Below, piece by piece: positions 18,417-26,392 of a DNA stretch of 32,135 nt; position 1 is the first letter of the stretch; the number at the start of each line of letters is the position of its first letter. The notes beneath the pieces are model-generated. The model did not search any database. It saw nothing but the letters and a program-made list of their open reading frames with translations, and had not been told where the DNA came from. The translations under genes and the position numbers were made by a program. Origin of the DNA: Streptomyces sp. yr375 (GTDB taxonomy: Bacteria > Actinomycetota > Actinomycetes > Streptomycetales > Streptomycetaceae); contig NZ_FOFF01000070.1 of NCBI RefSeq assembly GCF_900110755.1, forward strand, positions 1 through 32,135, read 5' to 3'.

Positions 18417-20123
18417 TCAGGTAGCCCGCCGCCGCCGAGCCCCCGGCCGCCGCTCACTGGGCCGACTGACCGGATCCCCAGCCTCCCGCGCGGCAGCACG
18501 CCGCTTCAGCCCAAAGTCAGCCAACGCCTCAGCCAACTTCTGTACAGACGGCTCCGGAGCCATCACATCCACCCGCAGCCCATGCTCCTCAGCCGTCTTG
18601 GCGGTAGCCGGCCCGATACAAGCGATCACGGTCACGTTGTGCGGCTTCCCAGCGATCCCCACCAGGTTCCGCACAGTGGACGACGACGTGAACAACACGG
18701 CGTCGAACCCGCCCCCCTTGATCGCCTCCCGCGTCTCCGCAGGCGGCGGCGACGCCCGCACGGTCCGGTACGCGGTGACGTCGTCGACCTCCCAGCCCAG
18801 CTCGATCAGCCCGGCGACCAACGTCTCCGTGGCGATGTCCGCCCGCGGCAGGAACACCCGGTCGATCGGATCGAAGACGGGGTCGTACGGCGGCCAGTCC
18901 TCCAGCAACCCGGCCGCCGACTGCTCCCCGCTCGGCACGAGATCCGGCTTCACGCCGAAGGCGACCAGCGCCTTCGCGGTCTGCTCCCCCACCGCCGCGA
19001 CCTTGATCCCGGCGAACGCGCGAGCATCGAGCCCGTACTCCTCGAACTTCTCCCGCACCGCCTTCACCGCGTTCACCGACGTGAAGGCGATCCACTCGTA
19101 CCGCCCGGTGACGAGCCCCTTGACGGCCCGCTCCATCTGCTGAGGCGTCCGCGGCGGCTCGACGGCGATCGTCGGCACCTCGTGCGGCACGGCCCCGTAC
19201 GCCCGCAACTGGTCGGAGAGCGACACCGCCTGCTCCTTCGTCCGCGGCACGAGCACCTTCCAGCCGAACAGCGGCTTGGACTCGAACCACGCGAGCTGCT
19301 CACGCTGAGCAGGGGCGGAACGCTCACCGACCACGACTATCACCGGCCGGCCGCCCTCGGGCGAGGGCAGCACCTTCGCCTGCTTCAGCGTCTGCGCGAT
19401 GGTCCCGAGGGTCGCGCTCCACGTCCGCTGCCGGGTCGTCGTACCGGCCACCGTCACCGTCATCGGCGTATCGGGCTTGCGCCCCGCCGACACCAGCTCC
19501 CCGGCGGCCGAGGCCACCGAGTCGAGGGTCGTCGACACGACGACGGTGCCGTCCGACGCGCCGACCTCGGTCCAGCAACGGTCCGAAGCCGTCCGCGCGT
19601 CGACGAACCGGACGTCCGCGCCCTGCGCGTCCCGCAGCGGCACACCGGCGTACGCCGGCACGCCGACGACGGCCGCGACACCGGGCACGACCTCGAAGGG
19701 CACACCGGCCGCGGCGCACGCGAGCATTTCCTCCGCCGCGTACGTATCAAGCCCGGGGTCCCCGGACACCGCACGCACGACCCGCCTGCCGCCCCGCGCG
19801 GCCTCCATGACAAGATGTGCGGCATCGCGCACAGCGGGTACCTGAGCGGTTGTTGACGTGCCGTCAACAACCATCGAAAGGGGCGCGCCCGTGCCGGGAA
19901 GAGGGTCCGACGAAGGACCCGCTTCCGCATGCACGACGGCCACATTGGGCCTCGCGTGCGCCCGTACGACGTCGAGCACCTCATGCTCGGCGACGAGGAC
20001 GTCCGCGTGCCCGAGCGCCTCGACGGCGCGCAGCGTAAGTAGTCCCGGATCCCCGGGTCCGGCACCCAGGAAGGTGACGTGCCCGTGTTCAGGACCGGCG
20101 GCTGGACGAGTGGTGGGGCTCAC
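18417..20123 (-). CDS. hemD: uroporphyrinogen-III synthase fused to a CobA/SUMT-like methyltransferase domain
   Basis: This 568-residue protein is the last gene of the rex-hem operon. GTG 20123 overlaps the hemC stop (GTGA) and gives MSPTTRPAAGPEHGHVTFLG; the open frame upstream belongs to hemC in another phase. Residues about 15-270 form a tetrapyrrole-methylase fold with GAGPGDPGLLTLRA (20-33) and VPGVAAVVGVPAYAG. Residues about 285-555 are the HemD domain (KVLVPRTKEQAVSLSDQLRA, FTSVNAVKAV, FTSSSTVRNLVG), which closes hydroxymethylbilane to uroporphyrinogen III. The methylase half has lost canonical substrate residues: VRLKGGDPFVFGRGGEE is here VRAVSGDPGLDTYAAEE. Its methyltransferase activity, which would lead to sirohaem or cobalamin, is therefore doubtful, while HemD activity is expected. 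Confidence 0.92.
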   Translation of the reverse strand: MSPTTRPAAGPEHGHVTFLGAGPGDPGLLTLRAVEALGHADVLVAEHEVLDVVRAHARPNVAVVHAEAGPSSDPLPGTGAPLSMVVDGTSTTAQVPAVRDAAHLVMEAARGGRRVVRAVSGDPGLDTYAAEEMLACAAAGVPFEVVPGVAAVVGVPAYAGVPLRDAQGADVRFVDARTASDRCWTEVGASDGTVVVSTTLDSVASAAGELVSAGRKPDTPMTVTVAGTTTRQRTWSATLGTIAQTLKQAKVLPSPEGGRPVIVVVGERSAPAQREQLAWFESKPLFGWKVLVPRTKEQAVSLSDQLRAYGAVPHEVPTIAVEPPRTPQQMERAVKGLVTGRYEWIAFTSVNAVKAVREKFEEYGLDARAFAGIKVAAVGEQTAKALVAFGVKPDLVPSGEQSAAGLLEDWPPYDPVFDPIDRVFLPRADIATETLVAGLIELGWEVDDVTAYRTVRASPPPAETREAIKGGGFDAVLFTSSSTVRNLVGIAGKPHNVTVIACIGPATAKTAEEHGLRVDVMAPEPSVQKLAEALADFGLKRRAAAREAGDPVSRPSERRPGARRRRAT

Positions 20124-21085
20124 TGTGCTCGCTCCCCCATCAGACCGGCCGCGCCCTGGGCAAGCATCTCGGCGGCGAGTCCGCGACCGAGCATCATTGC
20201 CTGGTCGTGCGTCTCGGGCACGGGACCGGTGGTGGACTGCTGCACCATGCGAGAACCGTCGGTCGTGCCGACGACGCCCCGCAGGCGCATTTCCTTGACA
20301 ATCTGCCCGTCGGCCAGAAGGTCGGCCAGCGCCCCCACAGGGGCACTGCAACCGGCCTCCAGGGCGGCGAGCAGTGACCGCTCGGCGGTCACGGCGACCC
20401 GCGTGAACGGGTCGTCGAGCTCGCCGAGCGTCGCGATGAGGTCCGCGTGGTCCGCGGCACACTCGATCGCCAGTGCTCCCTGGCCGGGAGCGGGCAAAAC
20501 CGTGTCTATCGACAGGAAGTCGGTGACCTCGTCGAGGCGGCCGATGCGGCTGAGGCCGGCCGCGGCCAGCACCACCGCGTCCAGCGCGCCGTCGTGCACG
20601 TACCCGAGCCGCGTGTCGACGTTCCCGCGGATCGCGACCGTCTCGATGTCGAGTCCGTGGCCGCGGGCGTACGCGTTGAGCTGCGCCATGCGGCGCGGCG
20701 AACCGGTGCCGATGCGCGCCCCACGCGGCAGGTCGGTGAACTTCAGCGCGTCCCGGGCGACGAGCACGTCGCGGGGATCCTCGCGCACCGGTACGGCGGC
20801 CAGGACCAGCTCCTCGGGCTGCGTGGTCGGCAGGTCCTTCAGCGAGTGAACCGCGAAGTCGACCTCGCCCTTGGCCAGCGCGTCCCGCAGCGCGGTGACG
20901 AAGACACCCGTGCCGCCGATCTGCGCGAGCTGCTCGCGGGAGACATCGCCGTAGGTGGTGATCTCGACGAGCTCGACGGACCGCCCGGTCACCCGGCTCA
21001 CGGCGTCCGCGACCTGCCGGGACTGGGCCAGGGCGAGTCTGCTTCGCCTCGTCCCCAGTCTCAGTGCCTTACTCATGCCGCTCAT
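20120..21085 (-). CDS. hemC: hydroxymethylbilane synthase (porphobilinogen deaminase)
   Basis: This 321-residue enzyme polymerises four porphobilinogens into hydroxymethylbilane. ATG 21085 overlaps the hemA stop (ATGA) and gives MSGMSKALRLGTRRSRLALAQ; the frame is open further upstream only because of GC bias. Signature residues: TRRSRLALAQS near the N-terminus, HSLKDLPT (80-87) with the catalytic Asp, GTGSPRR (126-132), and the dipyrromethane-cofactor Cys at C246 in LEAGCSAPVGA. It is translationally coupled to hemA upstream and hemD downstream, so the three enzymes are made together. Confidence 0.97.
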   Translation of the reverse strand: MSGMSKALRLGTRRSRLALAQSRQVADAVSRVTGRSVELVEITTYGDVSREQLAQIGGTGVFVTALRDALAKGEVDFAVHSLKDLPTTQPEELVLAAVPVREDPRDVLVARDALKFTDLPRGARIGTGSPRRMAQLNAYARGHGLDIETVAIRGNVDTRLGYVHDGALDAVVLAAAGLSRIGRLDEVTDFLSIDTVLPAPGQGALAIECAADHADLIATLGELDDPFTRVAVTAERSLLAALEAGCSAPVGALADLLADGQIVKEMRLRGVVGTTDGSRMVQQSTTGPVPETHDQAMMLGRGLAAEMLAQGAAGLMGERAQ

Positions 21086-22818
21086 GCCGGCCCTCGGTTC
21101 TCTGCGTTCTTGTCGGTGCTGTCCTCGGCCCGGGACACGGCGGCCACCGACTCCGGGTCGAGGTCGAACAGGGTCCGCAGCGCGTCCGCGTACCCGGCGC
21201 CGCCGGGCTCGGCCGCGAGCTGCTTGACCCGTACGGTCGGCGCGTGCAGCAGCTTGTCGACGACCCGCTTCACCGTCTGGGTGATCTCGGCACGGTGCTT
21301 GTCGTCCAGTCCGGGCAGCCGCCCGTCGAGCCGGGCGATCTCGCCGGCCACCACGTCGGCGGCCATCGCGCGCAGCGCGACCACGGTCGGCGTGATGTGC
21401 GCGGCCCGCTGCGCCGCGCCGAACGCGGCGACCTCGTCCGCGACGATCCGCCGCACCTGGTCCACGTCGGCGGCCATCGGCGCGTCCGCCGAGGCCTCGG
21501 CCAGCGACTCGATGTCCACCAGCCGCACCCCGGCCAGCCGGTGCGCGGCCGCGTCGACGTCCCGCGGCATCGCCAGGTCCAGCAGGAAGAGCACGGGCTC
21601 GGGCCGTACGAGCAGGGCGACCGGCTCGGGCCGGCGCCGCTCGGGGATCCGCCCGACGCTGGCGGCGGTCGCCGCGAGCGCACTGATCAGCTCGGCGTCG
21701 GCCTCCGGACGGCGCGCGGCCGCCCGCCGGTCCACGGTCGCGTTGTCCACCCACGCCGCGTGCTGCTCCAGCGTCGCCGCGTCCATCCCGGCGACCGCGG
21801 CCTCCCCGAGCACGGAGAACCCGGCCTGCGGCACGGGCGCCTGCTGTACGGCGGCCAGGTCCAGCGGACAGTTCTCGTCGGCCCCGCCGGAGGCGGCGGG
21901 CAGCGACCGTACGTCCGCCTCGAAGACGGCGTCGGCGTCGTACGCGGCGGGGGCGGTGAAGGCGGCGGGTGTTCCGGTGCGGCCCTCGACCGCGTCGGCG
22001 ATCGCCTCGGCCGTCAGGACCAGGCCCGTCGCCCCGGTGCAGGAGACGACGACGTCCGCACGTGTCAGCTCGGCCGGCACCGATTCCATCGGGACCGCGC
22101 GGGCCGGCACGTCCGTGCCGTCGGCCTCGGCGAGTATCTGGGCGAGCCGCGCGGCCCGGTCGAGGGTCCGGTTGGCGACGACGACCTCGCCGACCCCGGC
22201 GCGCGCGAGCGTCGCGGCGGCCAGCGACGACATGGAACCCGCGCCGATGACCAGCGCCCGCTTGCCGCGCGCCCAGTCCCGCACCTCGCCGCCCGCGGCG
22301 AGCTGCTCCAGGCCGAAGGTGACCAGGGACTGCCCGGCGCGATCGATACCGGTCTCGGAGTGGGCGCGCTTGCCGACCCGCAGGGCCTGCTGGAACAGCT
22401 CGTTCAGCAGCCGACCGGCGGTGTGCAGCTCCTGCGCCCGGGCCAGCGCGTCCTTGATCTGCCCGAGGATCTGCCCCTCGCCGACGACCATCGAGTCCAG
22501 CCCGCAGGCCACCGAGAAGAAGTGGTGGACGGCGCGGTCCTCGTAGTGCACGTACAGATAGGGAGTGAGCTCCTCCAGGCCGACCCCGCTGTGCTGGGCG
22601 AGCAGCGTGGACAGCTCGGCGACGCCCGCGTGGAACTTGTCCACGTCGGCGTACAGCTCGATGCGGTTGCAGGTGGCGAGGACCGCGGCCTCGGCGGCCG
22701 GGTCGGCGGCGACCGTGTCCTGGAGCAGCTTGAGCTGGGCGTCCGCAGACAGCGAGGCCCGCTCCAGCACGCTCACGGGGGCGCTGCGATGGCTCAGTCC
22801 GACGACGAGGAGACTCAT
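21082..22818 (-). CDS. hemA: glutamyl-tRNA reductase
   Basis: The 578-residue enzyme reduces Glu-tRNA to glutamate-1-semialdehyde with NADPH, the committed step of the C5 tetrapyrrole pathway. The catalytic Cys is C50 in VLATCNRIELY; the NADPH-binding Rossmann motif is VIGAGSMSSLAAATL, followed by ANRTLDRA. The C-terminal dimerisation domain contains EITQTVKRVVDKLLHAP. At 578 residues it is clearly longer than the roughly 420 of most bacterial GluTRs; the excess is an Ala-rich insertion inside the NADPH-domain region, about residues 285-400. ATG 22818 overlaps the rex stop (ATGA), so it is expressed with rex under NADH/NAD+ control. Confidence 0.96.
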   Translation of the reverse strand: MSLLVVGLSHRSAPVSVLERASLSADAQLKLLQDTVAADPAAEAAVLATCNRIELYADVDKFHAGVAELSTLLAQHSGVGLEELTPYLYVHYEDRAVHHFFSVACGLDSMVVGEGQILGQIKDALARAQELHTAGRLLNELFQQALRVGKRAHSETGIDRAGQSLVTFGLEQLAAGGEVRDWARGKRALVIGAGSMSSLAAATLARAGVGEVVVANRTLDRAARLAQILAEADGTDVPARAVPMESVPAELTRADVVVSCTGATGLVLTAEAIADAVEGRTGTPAAFTAPAAYDADAVFEADVRSLPAASGGADENCPLDLAAVQQAPVPQAGFSVLGEAAVAGMDAATLEQHAAWVDNATVDRRAAARRPEADAELISALAATAASVGRIPERRRPEPVALLVRPEPVLFLLDLAMPRDVDAAAHRLAGVRLVDIESLAEASADAPMAADVDQVRRIVADEVAAFGAAQRAAHITPTVVALRAMAADVVAGEIARLDGRLPGLDDKHRAEITQTVKRVVDKLLHAPTVRVKQLAAEPGGAGYADALRTLFDLDPESVAAVSRAEDSTDKNAENRGPA

Positions 22819-23582
22819 GCCGGCATCACGGCGGGTACGTCCCCGTCGGGCCCCTGGTCGGTGATGTCGTCGCGGCTCACGGCGGCGACCGGGACGGCGC
22901 TGTCGTGCGCCGCGGCCTCCTCACCGGCCTTGCGCTGCTCGTGGAAGGCGAGGATCTGCAACTCGATCGAGAGATCGACCTTGCGCACGTCCACGCCGTC
23001 CGGGACGGTCAGCACGGTCGGCGCGAAGTTCAGGATGGACGTGACGCCGGCGGCCACGAGCCGGTCGCAGACCTGCTGGGCGACGCCCGGCGGAGTGGTG
23101 ATCACGCCGATGGACACACCGTTGTCGGAGATGATCTTCTCCAGACCGTCGCTGTGCTGCACGCCGATCCCGGCGACCTGCTTCCCGGCCATCGCCGGAT
23201 CGGCGTCGATGAGCGCCGCGACCCGGAAACCGCGCGAGGCGAACCCGCCGTAATTGGCCAGCGCCGCGCCGAGGTTACCGATACCGACGATCACAACCGG
23301 CCAGTCCTGGGTGAGGCCCAACTCACGGGAGATCTGGTAGACGAGATACTCGACGTCGTAGCCGACACCCCGGGTTCCGTAAGAACCCAGGTAAGAGAAA
23401 TCCTTGCGCAGCTTCGCGGAATTGACGCCCGCGGCGGCGGCGAGTTCCTCGGAGGAGACCGTGGGGACCGAGCGCTCCGACAGTCCGGTCAGCGCGCGGA
23501 GGTACAGCGGAAGGCGGGCGACGGTGGCCTCGGGAATCCCTCGGCTACGGGTCGCCGGTCGGTGAGTTCGGCCAGTTGCCAC
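22815..23582 (-). CDS. rex: redox-sensing transcriptional repressor Rex
   Basis: This 255-residue repressor senses the NADH/NAD+ ratio and leaves DNA when NADH binds. The winged-helix N-terminus (ATRSRGIPEATVARLPLYLR, SEELAAAAGVNSAKLRKDFS) is nearly textbook Streptomyces Rex. The Rossmann motif is VVIVGIGNLGAAL (GIGNLG at 100-105), and the domain-swapped C-terminal helix ends in IELQILAFHEQRKAGEE. I start at GTG 23582 (MATGRTHRPATRSRG), with CAGGAG just upstream, rather than at the ATG at 23747, which lies upstream of the promoter. It is the first gene of the operon with hemA, hemC and hemD and autoregulates through an operator at 23659-23676. Confidence 0.97.
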   Translation of the reverse strand: MATGRTHRPATRSRGIPEATVARLPLYLRALTGLSERSVPTVSSEELAAAAGVNSAKLRKDFSYLGSYGTRGVGYDVEYLVYQISRELGLTQDWPVVIVGIGNLGAALANYGGFASRGFRVAALIDADPAMAGKQVAGIGVQHSDGLEKIISDNGVSIGVITTPPGVAQQVCDRLVAAGVTSILNFAPTVLTVPDGVDVRKVDLSIELQILAFHEQRKAGEEAAAHDSAVPVAAVSRDDITDQGPDGDVPAVMPA

Positions 23583-23647
23583 GGTGCTCCTGCGGGTAGA
23601 GCGGGGCTGCAGGCGGTCACACGTACCCAGACCGCCCCGTCGACAGC

Positions 23648-23676
23648 AGGCTATGTCTTTGTGAACGCGTGCACAA
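23648..23676 (-). promoter_or_regulatory. rex operon promoter
   Basis: Read on the minus strand, TTGTGC (23676-23671) and TAGCCT (23653-23648) are separated by exactly 17 bp, a fair sigma-HrdB-type -35/-10 pair. Transcription should start near 23641, giving a leader of about 58 nt before the rex GTG. The Rex operator overlaps the -35 box and spacer. Confidence 0.6.
23659..23676. promoter_or_regulatory. Rex operator (ROP)
   Basis: TTGTGAACGCGTGCACAA differs from the symmetrical Streptomyces ROP consensus TTGTGAACGCGTTCACAA by one base. It lies across the predicted rex -35 region, so bound Rex would block polymerase. Low NADH keeps the operon repressed; high NADH (for example oxygen limitation) releases it. 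Autoregulation of rex-hemACD through such a site is established for S. coelicolor. Confidence 0.92.
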
Positions 23677-23703
23677 AGATGGTGTCCGATTTGCCCGGCC
23701 AAC

Positions 23704-23717
23704 GTGACCGGGGTCAC
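23704..23717. promoter_or_regulatory. second palindrome upstream of the rex promoter
   Basis: GTGACC-GG-GGTCAC is a perfect inverted repeat 28 bp upstream of the Rex operator, between the glutaredoxin-like gene and rex. It is of operator size, but I cannot assign a regulator. Confidence 0.35.
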
Positions 23718-23816
23718 GCACATCATTCCAGGGGGCAAAACCGCCACTCTCCTCGTGAATCCCGCCCCCGAGACAAAACCGCCATCGATCCTAAGCGACG
23801 TTCCGTCCTGTCCCGC

Positions 23817-24098
23817 CTATCCGGCCAACTCCTTTCGGAGACGGTTCTCGTCCACCCGCCAGAAGGTGTGCTGCCTGCCGTCCACGAGGACGACGGGGAT
23901 CTGCTCCCAGTACTGGTCGTACAGTTCCCGGTCCTCGGCGATGTCCTTCCGCTCCCACGGCACGCCGAGTTCCCCGCAGACCTTTTCGATCACGCTCTGC
24001 GCGTCGTCGCACAGATGACAACCCGACTTGCGGATGAGGGTGACGACCCGCTCGTGGGGGGCCGCCTTACGTCGAAAGAGGGGACTCATGCCGGCCAT
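23817..24098 (-). CDS. glutaredoxin-like (DUF836) thiol-disulphide protein
   Basis: This 93-residue protein has a thioredoxin fold with the CxxC motif KSGCHLCDDA (C27 and C30) and the cis-Pro segment QIPVVLVDGRQH. Such small proteins are glutaredoxin-like oxidoreductases of unknown partner. I start at ATG 24098 (MAGMSPLFRRK), with AAGAG upstream; ATG 24089 is nearly as good and would shorten it by three residues. The frame is open to 24167, but that extension looks non-coding. It lies upstream of rex on the same strand with a 234-bp gap holding the rex promoter, and its redox theme fits its neighbour. Confidence 0.87.
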   Translation of the reverse strand: MAGMSPLFRRKAAPHERVVTLIRKSGCHLCDDAQSVIEKVCGELGVPWERKDIAEDRELYDQYWEQIPVVLVDGRQHTFWRVDENRLRKELAG

Positions 24099-24192
24099 TC
24101 TCGCGCTCTTTAACTGTGCGGTCGCAGAGAGTTCACACCCTTCGAACCTCTCGGCTCCGAAAGCCACCGAACAGACTGGCTATGCTCACGCC

Positions 24193-25131
24193 ATGGCCGC
24201 TCTAGGATGGCTCACTCCCCGTAGGCGCGCAGCCACGGCGCGGAGCGTGTTGGCAGGCGAGGCCTCGGCGGAGGCAGCGCGCAAGTCCACCCAGGAAGCC
24301 CTGGACACCCAGGACTCCCCCGAGGTCTCCGACCGGGAACCGCAGTTCCCGGTGCACGGCGACGCGCTGGCCGCCGCCTTCTTCGACCTCGACAACACCG
24401 TGATGCAGGGCGCGGCCCTCTTCCACTTCGGCCGGGGCCTGTACAAACGGAAGTTCTTCGAGACCCGCGACCTGGCCCGGTTCGCCTGGCAGCAGGCGTG
24501 GTTCCGGCTGGCCGGCGTCGAGGACCCCGAACACATGCAGGAGGCCCGCGACTCGGCCCTCTCCATCGTGCAGGGCCACCGCGTCTCCGAACTGATGTCG
24601 ATCGGCGAGGAGATCTACGACGAGTACATGGCCGAGCGCATCTGGCCGGGCACCCGCGCCCTCGCCCAGGCCCACCTGGACGCGGGCCAGAAGGTGTGGC
24701 TCGTCACCGCCGCGCCGGTGGAGATCGCCCAGGTGATCGCCCGCCGCCTCGGCCTCACCGGCGCGCTGGGCACCGTCGCCGAGTCGGTCGACGGCGTCTA
24801 CACGGGCAAGCTGGTCGGCGAGCCCCTGCACGGCCCCGCGAAGGCGGAGGCGGTGCGCGCGCTGGCCGCGGCCGAGGACCTGGACCTCTCCCGCTGCGCC
24901 GCCTACAGCGACTCCCACAACGACATCCCGATGCTCTCCCTCGTCGGCCACCCCTACGCCATCAACCCCGACGCCAAACTCCGCAAACACGCCCGCGGCC
25001 TCGACTGGCGGCTGCGCGACTACCGCACCGGCCGCAAGGCGGCGAAGGTCGGCATCCCGGCGGCGGCCGGCGTGGGCGCGGTGGCGGGCGGCACGGCAGC
25101 GGCGATCGCCCTGCACCGCCGGCGCCGGTAA
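24193..25131 (+). CDS. HAD-IB family hydrolase
   Basis: The 312-residue protein is a SerB-like phosphatase of the HAD superfamily. Motif I is AFFDLDNTVMQG with D65 and D67, motif II is in LVTAAPVEIAQ, the Lys motif is HGPAKAEAV, and the metal motif is AYSDSHNDIPML. A C-terminal hydrophobic segment (about 292-308) followed by HRRRR could anchor it to the membrane. ATG 24193 is chosen because homology begins there (MAALGWLTPRRRAATA); no ribosome-binding site precedes it, but TATGCT at 24181-24186 could be a -10 box placing the transcript start on the ATG, so translation may be leaderless. The substrate is unknown. Confidence 0.9.
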   Translation: MAALGWLTPRRRAATARSVLAGEASAEAARKSTQEALDTQDSPEVSDREPQFPVHGDALAAAFFDLDNTVMQGAALFHFGRGLYKRKFFETRDLARFAWQQAWFRLAGVEDPEHMQEARDSALSIVQGHRVSELMSIGEEIYDEYMAERIWPGTRALAQAHLDAGQKVWLVTAAPVEIAQVIARRLGLTGALGTVAESVDGVYTGKLVGEPLHGPAKAEAVRALAAAEDLDLSRCAAYSDSHNDIPMLSLVGHPYAINPDAKLRKHARGLDWRLRDYRTGRKAAKVGIPAAAGVGAVAGGTAAAIALHRRRR

Positions 25132-25471
25132 CTACACACCAGCGCCGGGCATCCGCACCGGACACCCCACCAAAAAGACGGTCGTACCCCTGGGGACGGC
25201 CGTCTATTCGCGTTGTCCGCGCACAGCCACAACCCGCCCCAGACCATCGCGAAACTCGGTCGTTTCCGATCAACAATCGCTCACTCCACGCGACTTGATC
25301 GGGCATCAATCAACCATAGAAGCGACGTAATCGAAGTTTTGAGCAACTCGGTGTAGCAGTGCCTGCACGAAGCGTTATTCTCCTCAAACGCAATCCGGTA
25401 CCCCTCCTGTCGCTACGACGGGTGAAAGGTTCCGCACTGCACGTGATGGAAGCTCTGCCTCTGGGAGTCCC
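25132..25471. other. intergenic region upstream of bldN
   Basis: These 340 bp hold a terminator for the HAD gene (25176-25205) and then an unusually A/T-rich stretch for this genome, expected to contain the bldN promoter. A perfect inverted repeat TTGAT-cgggc-ATCAA lies at 25295-25309. TTGATC at 25295 with TAGAAG 16 bp further is a weak promoter candidate. bldN is a known BldD target, but I could not place a convincing BldD box by eye. Confidence 0.6.
25176..25205 (+). terminator. hairpin downstream of the HAD hydrolase gene
   Basis: AGACGGTCGT (25176-25185) pairs with ACGGCCGTCT (25196-25205) with one non-Watson-Crick position. AAAAAG precedes the stem and ATTCG follows. It lies 45 bp after the stop codon. 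Confidence 0.7.
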
Positions 25472-26269
25472 GTGTACCCACACGTCGGGGTTGACACCTC
25501 GGGCCTGGCTACGCTGCGCGCAACGGTCGCTACGGTCCAGGACCTGTTGCGCGGCTTCGTCCCCACCGCGTACGCCGTCCCCGCCTTCGCCGCCGCCGCA
25601 CCCGTCGGCCCGTGCTACGCACTGGCCGACGGCACCGCCGCCGTCGGCAGACGAGGACGCGCGGCCGGTGCGGCCGGTGCAAGCGGCGCGGCCACCGCCC
25701 GTCGGCCGGCCGCCGACAGCGACAGCGCCCGCATGATGGACCTCGTCGAACGCGCCCAGGCCGGCGAGGCCGAGGCCTTCGGGCGCCTGTACGACCAGTA
25801 CAGCGACACGGTCTACCGCTATATCTACTACCGGGTGGGCGGCAAGGCGACAGCCGAGGACCTCACCAGCGAGACGTTCCTGCGCGCCCTGCGCCGCATC
25901 GGGACGTTCACCTGGCAGGGCCGCGACTTCGGCGCCTGGCTCGTCACGATCGCCCGCAACCTGGTCGCCGACCACTTCAAGTCCAGCCGGTTCCGGCTCG
26001 AAGTGACCACCGGCGAGATGCTCGACGCCAACGAGGTCGAGCGCTCGCCCGAGGACTCCGTCCTGGAGTCCCTCTCCAACGCCGCGCTCCTGGACGCCGT
26101 GCGCCGGCTCAACCCGCAGCAGCAGGAGTGCGTGACGCTCCGGTTCCTGCAAGGCCTCTCCGTCGCCGAGACCGCGCGCGTGATGGGCAAGAACGAGGGC
26201 GCGATCAAGACCCTTCAGTACCGGGCCGTGCGCACCCTCGCCCGGCTCCTGCCGGAAGACGTCCGCTGA
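25472..26269 (+). CDS. bldN: RNA polymerase sigma factor BldN (ECF type)
   Basis: This 265-residue sigma factor is needed for aerial mycelium formation in Streptomyces (activating bldM and the chaplin/rodlin genes). GTG 25472 follows GGGAG. The first ~87 residues (YPHVGVDTSGLATLRATVAT onward, then Ala/Gly-rich) are the pro-sequence typical of BldN, which is removed in vivo. Sigma region 2 begins near 88 (MMDLVERAQAGEAEAFGRLY, YIYYRVGGKATAEDLTSET, IGTFTWQGRDFGAWLVTIAR). Region 4 lies at about 200-260 (LNPQQQECVTLRFLQGLSVA, MGKNEGAIKTLQYRAVRTLA). The next gene encodes its anti-sigma RsbN. Identity with BldN is secure from the extension, region sequences and neighbourhood. Confidence 0.97.
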   Translation: MYPHVGVDTSGLATLRATVATVQDLLRGFVPTAYAVPAFAAAAPVGPCYALADGTAAVGRRGRAAGAAGASGAATARRPAADSDSARMMDLVERAQAGEAEAFGRLYDQYSDTVYRYIYYRVGGKATAEDLTSETFLRALRRIGTFTWQGRDFGAWLVTIARNLVADHFKSSRFRLEVTTGEMLDANEVERSPEDSVLESLSNAALLDAVRRLNPQQQECVTLRFLQGLSVAETARVMGKNEGAIKTLQYRAVRTLARLLPEDVR

Positions 26270-26392
26270 CCGGACCACCGACCAGACCGCCGACCGGACG
26301 GCCGACCGGCCCCGCCCGGGGCCTACGGTCGGCGATCCCCAACTCACCTTCAGTGAAAGTCCGTTGCCTTCCCGATCCGATCATCCGCCGTC

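Noticed and set aside
18246..19856. 536-codon plus-strand frame across the intergenic repeat and hemD
   Set aside because: It begins in repeat DNA and is antisense to hemD; no protein-like pattern.
21064..23253. 729-codon plus-strand frame across hemA and rex
   Set aside because: Antisense to two securely identified genes, no recognisable domain, low-complexity composition.
25206..25471. BldD box upstream of bldN
   Set aside because: Only single half-site-like pentamers (for example TCACT at 25281) are visible; no convincing paired site.
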